From an uncultured bacterium (GTDB taxonomy: Bacteria; Cyanobacteriota; Vampirovibrionia; Gastranaerophilales; Gastranaerophilaceae), in contig CAROLD010000006.1 in the NCBI GenBank assembly GCA_949035555.1, positions 20,116-84,115 of the forward strand: a DNA stretch of 64,000 nt. The letters run 5' to 3'. The position numbers and the translations under genes are program-made. The notes beneath the pieces are model-generated. The model did not search any database. It was not told the origin of the DNA and was given only the letters and a program-made list of their open reading frames with translations. This document shows positions 27,706-35,451 of the stretch, piece by piece; position 1 is the stretch's first letter; every line of letters starts with the position of its first letter.

Positions 27706-30498
27706 ATGAAACTGGAAGATACTGATTTATACCAACATTTAAAATCGTTAGACAAAAATGATGTAATTACTTCAATATTAAAAAATAATATTGAAAATGA
27801 GTTTGTACCATTATTAAATAGTATTAAAATGGGAATGCCCGAATACACTTCACATGATGAAGTTCATTCTGTAAATGTACTTAAAAATATGTGGCAAATT
27901 ATTCCCCCAAAAACTAAAGATGCTTTATCTATAGTTGAAGTGGTGTTATTAATATACAGTGCATATTTGCATGACATTGGTATGTTAATTGAAGACGAAG
28001 ATTTTAATACTATTGCTAATAGTACCGAATACAAGACCTACAAATATGCATGGATAAAAGAACATGAAGAAAATTATGGCGAAAACGATACTATAAAAGA
28101 TTATATAAGAATTAATCACGGATATAGAAGCGAAGCATATATTGAAAGTATCAAGAATAAATTTACAATTTATGGTATAAATTATGCTTCAATACTAAAA
28201 AGAATTTGTTGTGGACACACTTTAAATATTGAAAAAATAAATGATTATTGTGAAAAATCTTTCATTGCTGATAATTGTGTAAACGAAAAATATTTAACAA
28301 TAATACTAAGAATTGCAGACATAATTGACATTTATCCTAATAGAACTCCAAGTGTATTATATGAGAAAATAAAACCACAAAATAGTTTTAGTATTCAAGA
28401 ATGGCAAAAACATTTATCAATAAAGGGCTGGAATATAAATGATACATTAATTGAAATACATGCAGAATGTTCTGAATATAATACAGAAAGAATTTTGAGG
28501 AATTTTATAAAGTATGTTAACAATGAAATTAAAGATTGTAAAGCATGTCTTGGGTGTAAAAACGATAAATATATACTTAATTTAAAAGGTGACATTTGCA
28601 TAGATAATATCCATTCAGACGGTTCTTATATATATAATGAATTAAAATTTGAACTAAACACAACAAATATAATTTCTTTGCTAATGGGAAACAGATTATA
28701 TAGTCGTCCAGAATATGCCTTAAGAGAATTGTTGCAAAATTCTATAGATGCGGTTCTTTATCGTCAAAGATTAGAACAGATGCATTCAAGCGATAGTCGT
28801 TTTTCTCCTAAAATTTCAATATACCTTAATAATAATATTCTTACAATTGAAGATAATGGTATAGGTATGGATATAAACATATTCAGAAAGTACTTTATGA
28901 ATGTAGGAAAAAGTTATTATAAAAGTACAGAATCAATGGAAAAAGTCAAAGATTTTACCTCAATAAGCGAATTTGGGATAGGCATACTATCAACTTTTAT
29001 GATTGCAAATAATATTTCAATTGAAAGCAAGTTGAGACCAAGTAATTTGAATGATAAAACAGGGCCAATACTTATAGACATTCCAACAATTAATGATTAT
29101 TTCATACAAAGGAAAACTGATAAGCAAGATTTTGGCACTAAGATAGTATTAAACTTAAATGATGACCATCCATTTAAAAACATTGATATCTTGGAATTTA
29201 TTAAAAATTGTGCTCCTTTAATAGATAATTCGGTAGAAATTTTGTTTAATAACAAGCCCGTTAATATTGGTGCAAGGATCAATTCTTATGACTCATTAAT
29301 AAATTTAAAATTGTGTACAATTTACCATTCTTTTGATATAAACTCTGCTGAAGATGGGATAACTGGACGTGTATTTTTAATTAAAGAACAAGAAGATTAT
29401 GTTAGATGTGAAAGCATAATCGCAAAGAATGGATTTAGAATTAATTGTCGAGAACTACTTCCTTCTTGGGCAAATATAAAATTAGTTTTAAATATTACAA
29501 ATCCAAATATACAATTAAGCGCTAACAGAGAAAGTTTTATAATTAACAATGACTTTGAAAAAATAAAAGAATTTATAGAAAAAGAAATAGAAAATAAAAT
29601 TTGTGAATATTTGCTAAATTTAAAAAATAAACAAACAGAAGATAAATATGTTCAATATGTATATGAATTAATTGCAAATAAAGTATTGTTTAATGATACA
29701 TATGGTAAAAAAAATAATATAATTCCTGAAAAAATACAAGATTTAATATTGTTACCTGTTATAGATATGAACAATAAGGAACAATATAAAAGTGTAAAAG
29801 ATTTGCTATTATCTAAAAAAATCGTAACATTTTCAAGAATCCAAAAAAAATACAAAGATAGATTTAGTGTCCCATATACCGAAATTTTTAGCATTTTGGA
29901 AAAACATTCACTATCAAATACTTTACTAATAGATAATGCTAAAATAAATTCGTATTCAACACAAGTTATCCTTTCATCAATGGGGTTATATGTAGATAAA
30001 TTTATTACGACATCAATTGCTGGTTTTAACATTTTTCTTTTATCTAAAAATATTTCAAAAATTTTATATCCATTATATTGGCATCGCGGCTTATTTAGTA
30101 GTGATTTATATGTGAAAGGTCATAATAATCCATTATTTATACAATTAGAACTAGAAGAATTTATTCTTGGCTATCCTGATAAAGTATTCAATATTGAACA
30201 TAAATTAATAAAGCCATATTCTCATTTAGATAAAATTAATGACTCATATGGTGCTGGAGAAATAACAAAAGTGTTTGATGAATTTGTAGACGCTATAAAT
30301 GAGTCGTTTGATATACATTCTTTTAAATATAAAAAAAAGGATCATGCTGAGATGAAAAAATCATATATCGACAAACTTAATGTTTCTGCTAAAAGGTTAT
30401 GGTCAATATACAAAAAATATAACTTAATATCAACTAAGGATAAATTTAAAAATCTCACAGAAAAAGATTTCCCTTTTGGTTTAACAATAAAATTTTAA
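27706..30498 (+). CDS. HD-domain protein with Hsp90-type (GHKL) ATPase domain, candidate defence protein
   Basis: About 930 residues. Start chosen at 27706 because an earlier ATG at 27691 overlaps the -10 box. Residues ~45-215 form an HD phosphohydrolase-like domain (SHDEVHSVNVLKN, YLHDIGML, ILRIADIIDIYP). Residues ~325-470 form a GHKL ATPase with all boxes: LRELLQNSIDAV, IEDNGIGMD and ISEFGIGILSTFM, like the N-domain of HtpG/Hsp90. The remaining ~450 residues include an Hsp90 middle-domain-like part and an unrecognised C-terminus. It precedes a restriction-modification cluster, so a role in conflict with phage is inferred, not shown. Confidence 0.7.
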   Translation: MKLEDTDLYQHLKSLDKNDVITSILKNNIENEFVPLLNSIKMGMPEYTSHDEVHSVNVLKNMWQIIPPKTKDALSIVEVVLLIYSAYLHDIGMLIEDEDFNTIANSTEYKTYKYAWIKEHEENYGENDTIKDYIRINHGYRSEAYIESIKNKFTIYGINYASILKRICCGHTLNIEKINDYCEKSFIADNCVNEKYLTIILRIADIIDIYPNRTPSVLYEKIKPQNSFSIQEWQKHLSIKGWNINDTLIEIHAECSEYNTERILRNFIKYVNNEIKDCKACLGCKNDKYILNLKGDICIDNIHSDGSYIYNELKFELNTTNIISLLMGNRLYSRPEYALRELLQNSIDAVLYRQRLEQMHSSDSRFSPKISIYLNNNILTIEDNGIGMDINIFRKYFMNVGKSYYKSTESMEKVKDFTSISEFGIGILSTFMIANNISIESKLRPSNLNDKTGPILIDIPTINDYFIQRKTDKQDFGTKIVLNLNDDHPFKNIDILEFIKNCAPLIDNSVEILFNNKPVNIGARINSYDSLINLKLCTIYHSFDINSAEDGITGRVFLIKEQEDYVRCESIIAKNGFRINCRELLPSWANIKLVLNITNPNIQLSANRESFIINNDFEKIKEFIEKEIENKICEYLLNLKNKQTEDKYVQYVYELIANKVLFNDTYGKKNNIIPEKIQDLILLPVIDMNNKEQYKSVKDLLLSKKIVTFSRIQKKYKDRFSVPYTEIFSILEKHSLSNTLLIDNAKINSYSTQVILSSMGLYVDKFITTSIAGFNIFLLSKNISKILYPLYWHRGLFSSDLYVKGHNNPLFIQLELEEFILGYPDKVFNIEHKLIKPYSHLDKINDSYGAGEITKVFDEFVDAINESFDIHSFKYKKKDHAEMKKSYIDKLNVSAKRLWSIYKKYNLISTKDKFKNLTEKDFPFGLTIKF

Positions 30499-30530
30499 GA
30501 ACGTTATATTCTTAACCTTTCTTCATTACA

Positions 30531-30559
30531 TTGTGCAATTCACATGTTTAGAATATAAT
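30531..30559 (+). promoter_or_regulatory. Promoter of the alpha-class methyltransferase gene
   Basis: -35 TTGTGC at 30531-30536, 17-base spacer, -10 TATAAT at 30554-30559. Transcription would begin at about 30566, which is the ATG itself. This is a second leaderless-looking layout in the island. Confidence 0.5.
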
Positions 30560-30565
30560 ATTTCT

Positions 30566-31753
30566 ATGGAGAAGGTGAATGATTTGTCGCCCATAGTTAA
30601 GTGGGCCGGAGGTAAGGAACAGGAATTAAAGTATATTCTTCCGAATGTACCGATTAGTTTCGTTCGTTTTATTGAACCTTTTGTTGGCGGAGGGGCTGTT
30701 TATTTTTCTATGAAAAATAAAAACATGCTTATTAATGATAAATCTGTTGAATTGACCTCTTTATACAATAATATCAAGTATAAAAATAAAAGTTTTGTAA
30801 GAGATTTGCAATCTCTTCAGAATGCTTGGATTGGTTTAGAAAACATATTGGACAATAATATTGAGTTTTTTAATACGGTTTACTTAAAATATAAATCGAA
30901 TAAATTGGATAAAGATAAACTCATTGCTAGTATTGAACACTTTATAAATGACAACAAAACCGAATTTAAGAGCCTTTTAAATTCTAATTTATTAAAGCAT
31001 TATGATATTTTTGAAAAAGAATTATTGCGTAATGTTAGTGCCAAATTAATTCGCATGAAAGACTTGGAAGATAAAAAAGGTAACCTTCCAGATAAAGATA
31101 CATATGACAATTTTGAATGTGGATTAAAAGGTTCTTTTTATATGTTCATAAGAGCGTTGTATAACAAATATGACAATAGCGAATATTTTTACTTTATTCG
31201 TGAATATTGCTATTCTTCAATGTTTAGATACAATTCTAACGGGGAGTTCAATGTTCCTTATGGTGGAATTTCCTACAATAGAAAGAATTTTCAACGAAAA
31301 ATTGATTATATAAAATCCAAGGAACTTCAAGCTCACTTTTTAAACACAGATATTTACAATTTAGATTTTGAAGAGTTTTTAGATAAAATTAAACTTACTA
31401 AAAATGATTTTATATTTTTAGATCCGCCTTATGATACAGATTTTAGTAGTTATGTTAATAATACTTTTGATAAAAAAGATCAAGAACGTTTAGCTGATTA
31501 TTTAATCAATAAATGTCCGGCGAAATTTATGCTTGTTATTAAAAATACCGACTTTATCTCAAATTTATACGATAAAAAAGGGTTATACATAACAAGTTTT
31601 GATAAAACATATATGGTTAGTTTTAAAGGTCGTAACAATAGAGATTGTGAGCATTTATTAATTACAAATTATCCTATTGATAATGAAATCAAAAAAAGTG
31701 GTACAGTTACTGCTCTTAAACCCAATAAGAAAAAACAACTACAATATGCATAG
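30566..31753 (+). CDS. D12-class (Dam-like) DNA adenine N6-methyltransferase
   Basis: About 395 residues. PIVKWAGGKEQELKYIL and FIEPFVGGGAVYF form the SAM site (motif I), and FIFLDPPYDTDFSSY is motif IV. The order motif I then DPPY marks the alpha group, as in Dam and DpnM. Longer than Dam (~280), with an insert at ~60-160. I start at 30566: an in-frame ATG further upstream would include the promoter. GTG 30575 after GGAGAAGG is another option. It is the first gene of a restriction-modification set and would protect host sites. Confidence 0.85.
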   Translation: MEKVNDLSPIVKWAGGKEQELKYILPNVPISFVRFIEPFVGGGAVYFSMKNKNMLINDKSVELTSLYNNIKYKNKSFVRDLQSLQNAWIGLENILDNNIEFFNTVYLKYKSNKLDKDKLIASIEHFINDNKTEFKSLLNSNLLKHYDIFEKELLRNVSAKLIRMKDLEDKKGNLPDKDTYDNFECGLKGSFYMFIRALYNKYDNSEYFYFIREYCYSSMFRYNSNGEFNVPYGGISYNRKNFQRKIDYIKSKELQAHFLNTDIYNLDFEEFLDKIKLTKNDFIFLDPPYDTDFSSYVNNTFDKKDQERLADYLINKCPAKFMLVIKNTDFISNLYDKKGLYITSFDKTYMVSFKGRNNRDCEHLLITNYPIDNEIKKSGTVTALKPNKKKQLQYA

Positions 31754-31762
31754 GAGGGAAAT

Positions 31763-32485
31763 ATGCCAGAAGAACGCATTTCGGAAAATCAACTTATAAT
31801 TCCTTCATTAAAAGTTTTTTCAAGACGAAAAGAGGGTACAACTACTTCTGAACTAATTGATATATTAACAGAAATAATGCAGCCAAAAGGTAAGGATGCC
31901 GAAATAATCCCCGGTAGAAACGATACATATTTTTCGCAAAAAGTTCGCAATCTAAGATCTCATTCTACATTTGAACGTGCTAATTTAGCAGAATATAAAA
32001 ATGAAAAATATTATATTACCGAAAAGGGTTTAGATTTTCTTGAAGATAAATATGAAGAGTATGAATATGTTAATAGTGGATATTTCGATATAGATGCTCA
32101 AAAACGTGCAAACTTGAATTTATTGAATGATAATAAAAAACATTTTGTACCAGAAGATGAAATTTCAGAAGGTAAATTGGTTACAACTGTAACTAAAACA
32201 AGAAAACGCTCTGCAAAATTAAGAGAATATGCTTTTGAATATTATAGCAAAATTGGTCAAATTAAATGTGCCGCATGCGATTTTGATTTTGAAGAACGAT
32301 ATGGTGAGTATGGCAAAAATTATATAGAGTTTCATCACGTAAAGCCAATTTCTGTTTATGAAGAAAGTGGAAAAATTACAAATTTAGAAGAAGCACGTAA
32401 AAACTTGATTCCGCTATGTTCAAACTGTCATAAAATATTACATAGAAATAATATTACAGTTGAACAATTAAAAGAGGTACTATAA
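31763..32485 (+). CDS. HNH endonuclease with winged-helix-like N-terminal domain
   Basis: 240 residues. The N-terminal ~95 residues look like a winged helix (RRKEGTTTSELIDILTEIM, FSQKVRNLRSH, YYITEKGLDFLEDK). The C-terminal HNH/McrA-like domain shows CAACDFDFEERYG, FHHVKPISVYEESG and LIPLCSNCHKILHR: two CxxC zinc pairs around the HH...N...H catalytic residues. AGGAGGG precedes the ATG. It lies between the methyltransferase and the PD-(D/E)xK nuclease, so it may be a second cutting component or a separate restriction activity. Confidence 0.8.
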   Translation: MPEERISENQLIIPSLKVFSRRKEGTTTSELIDILTEIMQPKGKDAEIIPGRNDTYFSQKVRNLRSHSTFERANLAEYKNEKYYITEKGLDFLEDKYEEYEYVNSGYFDIDAQKRANLNLLNDNKKHFVPEDEISEGKLVTTVTKTRKRSAKLREYAFEYYSKIGQIKCAACDFDFEERYGEYGKNYIEFHHVKPISVYEESGKITNLEEARKNLIPLCSNCHKILHRNNITVEQLKEVL

Positions 32486-32487
32486 TA

Positions 32488-33333
32488 ATGAGAGATAGAA
32501 TATTTGAAATTGTAGAAGAAGAATTTTCATCTTTAGTAACGAGAATACAAAGTGATTTTGTGACTAATTTCAGAGCAAAACAACATAATTTCTTATTAAA
32601 AGAGTTGGATACTTTAATGTCTGCCCACATGGTATTTGTAAGTAGTTTTGAATCGAAGAGTGGTAATTCTATTCAAAAAGTCGCAAAAGAAGTTACAAAA
32701 CTCCGTTATGGGGCTGAAAATGTTCCACAAATTGTTAATCCGCATAATTTAGAACATAATATTGAAAATCCAAATGGTAATGAACAAATTATTGTATCAA
32801 ATATTGATATGCATAATCCTGAATTACAAGGACGAATTGCAGAATTTATGACAAGATGCGAGGGAGATAAAAAACGAAAAATATGTTGTTCTGTAAATCA
32901 TGAAAGTATTTTAGAATTATTGTCCGGTGATTTGCCATATACAAATGAATATCAAACAAAGCCTGTCGATTTAGCATTTTGGGATGGGGATGAATTAAAT
33001 ATTATGGAAATTAAAGCAGGTGGTAATTTAGATAGCAGTAATGCACCATCTAATGCTAAAAAACTTTTAACTATTTATACCGGATTAAATTACAGGAATA
33101 CAAAACCATATTTTGCTACAATATACCATAAGGATGGAGAAGGCAGAACTTGGTCTGGTTCTATCAAGAAATACTTACAATATCCTCATATGTTCTTGGT
33201 CGGCTCCGCTTTTTGGAATAAAATTCTTCCTGAAGGAATTGATTTCAACGAATTTACAAGAATTTATAATGAAGCCATAAATCAAATTAACTTAAATGAA
33301 AAACTTAATGAAATGATTAGAAGTTGCTCATAG
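32488..33333 (+). CDS. PD-(D/E)xK type II restriction endonuclease (TdeIII-like)
   Basis: 281 residues. The nuclease core is PVDLAFWDGDELNIMEIKAG, giving the D...ExK catalytic triad (Asp of VDLAF, Glu and Lys of MEIKAG). It is followed by GGNLDSSNAPSNAKKLLTIY, which resembles TdeIII-family restriction enzymes. The family call is by eye and moderate; the nuclease call is firm. It starts two bases after the HNH gene. The stop overlaps the end of the convergent methyltransferase gene by 17 bases. Confidence 0.75.
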   Translation: MRDRIFEIVEEEFSSLVTRIQSDFVTNFRAKQHNFLLKELDTLMSAHMVFVSSFESKSGNSIQKVAKEVTKLRYGAENVPQIVNPHNLEHNIENPNGNEQIIVSNIDMHNPELQGRIAEFMTRCEGDKKRKICCSVNHESILELLSGDLPYTNEYQTKPVDLAFWDGDELNIMEIKAGGNLDSSNAPSNAKKLLTIYTGLNYRNTKPYFATIYHKDGEGRTWSGSIKKYLQYPHMFLVGSAFWNKILPEGIDFNEFTRIYNEAINQINLNEKLNEMIRSCS

Positions 33334-34045
33334 CATATTCTTTCATTTTGTATTCATGATTTTTAAATCTTTTATAGGTAGCATCAAAATATTCTTTTTC
33401 TAATTCAATTCCAATAAAGTTTCTATTTAAGTTGTAAGCAGCGATACCTGTTGAACCAACTCCCATAAAAGGATCGAGTATTGTGTCGCCTTCATTAGAT
33501 GCAATTTTAATTATATGTTCAAGTAATTTTACAGGCTTTTGAGCAGGATGTTTAGGATTTGAAAGTCTTTCCGGTTGCATACAAATAGGAGTTTGGATAA
33601 AATTATGCATTTCCTTTTGATTGCTAAAATTCCATTGATGACCTTTGTTCCACATACAAACTATTAATTCGCAACTATTTAAAAATCCATTTTTATAAAT
33701 TTTAGGAGCGGGATTTGTTTTGTGCCAAACCATAAATTGGAATGTATCAAATTCAGGGTCAAAAACCTCATGCCATTTGCCAATTTGATTATAAGTAGTA
33801 AAAATAAATATATTGCCTTTTGGTTTAATTATTCTTTTAAAATTGGCTAATAATTTTAGTGGCTCAATTTCCGGCTTATCCCAATCTGCTAAATCATTAT
33901 TTAATGCTGACCTACCCGGTAAATCAATATTCCCAGTTGAATATTTTGCAATATTGTACGGTGGATCTGTTAAGATTAAATCAACTGATTTATCAGGAAT
34001 ATCATCTAATAATTTAAAACAATCACCAAATCTTAAGTCGTACAT
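33317..34045 (-). CDS. Beta-class DNA adenine/cytosine-N4 methyltransferase
   Basis: 242 residues. LILTDPPYNI (motif IV) precedes DPFMGVGSTGIAAY (motif I), the beta-group order, as in DpnA-like enzymes. HPAQKPVKLLEHII is also typical. DPPY suggests adenine N6. Together with the alpha-class enzyme at 30566 it gives two modification enzymes for one system, as in DpnII-type systems or systems with an asymmetric site needing one enzyme per strand. It is transcribed towards the nuclease. Confidence 0.88.
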   Translation of the reverse strand: MYDLRFGDCFKLLDDIPDKSVDLILTDPPYNIAKYSTGNIDLPGRSALNNDLADWDKPEIEPLKLLANFKRIIKPKGNIFIFTTYNQIGKWHEVFDPEFDTFQFMVWHKTNPAPKIYKNGFLNSCELIVCMWNKGHQWNFSNQKEMHNFIQTPICMQPERLSNPKHPAQKPVKLLEHIIKIASNEGDTILDPFMGVGSTGIAAYNLNRNFIGIELEKEYFDATYKRFKNHEYKMKEYAMSNF

Positions 34046-34149
34046 CTTTTTCTCCTTTATTTAATAATAACTTAAACAAGTTGAAAAAGTTTGTTTGTGT
34101 TGTTTTGTGTAGTATATAAGATATTTTTTGTACTGAGCAAAAGAGTTTT

Positions 34150-34803
34150 TTATTTTGTTAAAAATTCAATAAATAAACTTACCGCCAATGACTCTATCTT
34201 TTTCTCACGTTTTTTCTCTGGATTTGTTTCAAAGTAATTTTGAATTTTATAAAATACTTCAAGTGCATAGCTCAAGTCTTTTAATGGATTTTTAGGTTTG
34301 TCATTATTAAAAATTCTTTCAAGACCTTTTAAAACTGTAATATAATTTTCGTATTCTTCAGTATTAACATTAAATATAAGACTAGCAATACTTAAACCAT
34401 ACCCAATAGCATCTAATAGCTTTGAAACGTCTAATATGTCGCCATTATTTTGATATAATATGTCAGTTCCAAAATAAATGCTATTTGAACATAAAGAATT
34501 AATTGCATTGAATGAAACAGTATATTTATTTCCTTGTTCTTCTTGAATTTTTTGCAACAATTTATTACAGTAAAATTTCAAATTTAATCTTATATCATCA
34601 TCCAATAACATTCTTGTATCATAAGTAACAAAATTATTTGGGTAAATTCTCGTTTTTTGTATTTCATTGTATACTTCATTTCTTTCTTCTGGAGTACATC
34701 TCTCCCACATTTCATTTAATCTATGTTCTTGTTCTTTTCTTGAACCAAAGTTTAATGCTTTAAGTCCATTGTTCAATAATTCATAATAATATTGATTATA
34801 CAT
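34150..34803 (-). CDS. Unknown protein beside the restriction-modification genes
   Basis: 217 residues, predicted mostly helical, starting MYNQYYYELLNNGLKALNFG. No motif recognised. It lies 104 bases upstream of the beta-class methyltransferase on the same strand and may share its transcript. Base composition is as AT-rich as the rest of the island. A role in the R-M system or in the neighbouring transposon is possible. Confidence 0.5.
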   Translation of the reverse strand: MYNQYYYELLNNGLKALNFGSRKEQEHRLNEMWERCTPEERNEVYNEIQKTRIYPNNFVTYDTRMLLDDDIRLNLKFYCNKLLQKIQEEQGNKYTVSFNAINSLCSNSIYFGTDILYQNNGDILDVSKLLDAIGYGLSIASLIFNVNTEEYENYITVLKGLERIFNNDKPKNPLKDLSYALEVFYKIQNYFETNPEKKREKKIESLAVSLFIEFLTK

Positions 34804-34887
34804 AAGCTTCCTTTCTGACTTTTACTAATTATATCATATATTTTAGGCATGCATTTTTTATTGATGCAGATAAAAATGAAAATTAGG

Positions 34888-34928
34888 TGTTCAAACTTAT
34901 TTCAAACCCTGTTCAAAAAGTGTTCAAC
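34888..34928. repeat. Four phased (TG)TTCAA(A) repeats in a 210-base non-coding gap
   Basis: TTCAAAC at 34891 and 34901, TTCAAAA at 34912 and TTCAACT at 34923, three of them preceded by TG, at 10-11 base spacing. That is one helical turn, as for cooperative protein binding. The gap (34804-35013) lies just beyond the last transposition gene and could be the left end of the transposon or an operator. I see no gene in it. Confidence 0.4.
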
Positions 34929-35013
34929 TCGCTCATTAAGGTGGGGTAAATGTAATTTATATATAAAACCTCATTTGAATATATTTAAAACCTTTAAAAA
35001 ACGATTTTAAAAA

Positions 35014-35442
35014 TTAATCTTCATAAGTTATGCCTAAAATCTTTTCTTCAATTTCTCTGATAATATCAGCTGATAATTCGCCAGATTTTGATTTTGCTGT
35101 TTCACAATTTTCGGCTGAGACTTTATCCTCATAAGTTTTTATGTTTTTGAGCATATTCATAATTTTAGTTAGGGTGTACATCCTTGATGGTTCTACCTTT
35201 TCACCGTTTTTCATGTCTGCCTTTATTGATTCTAAAAGCGTTTTCCCAAAATCGCATAAATCCTCATGAAATGTTGTTTTTGCTTGTATATGTTTAAATC
35301 TTTTTTCATCCCAATTACCCTCTGCTTTCCAACGACTAAGTGTTCTTTCGCTTACGTTTAATTGTTTTGCAATATTTTCTAATGTCATAAATTTTTCAAT
35401 ATATAGATTCGCAGCAGAATCTGCCAATATTTGCTTTTTCAT
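35014..35442 (-). CDS. HTH DNA-binding protein of the transposition module
   Basis: 142 residues. Residues ~15-45 form a helix-turn-helix (MTLENIAKQLNVSERTLSRW) followed by KAEGNWDEKR. This resembles small-terminase-like or DUF1804-type HTH proteins of Mu-like phages. The C-terminal part is helical with coiled-coil character. The gene is the last of four in the transposition operon, nine bases after the recombinase-fold gene. A role in element DNA recognition or target choice is inferred. Confidence 0.6.
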   Translation of the reverse strand: MKKQILADSAANLYIEKFMTLENIAKQLNVSERTLSRWKAEGNWDEKRFKHIQAKTTFHEDLCDFGKTLLESIKADMKNGEKVEPSRMYTLTKIMNMLKNIKTYEDKVSAENCETAKSKSGELSADIIREIEEKILGITYED

Positions 35443-35451
35443 AATTATTTC

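Noticed and set aside
27706..30498. HtpG (Hsp90) housekeeping chaperone
   Set aside because: The N-terminal HD domain and the C-terminal part do not fit HtpG; only the ATPase and possibly the middle domain are related.
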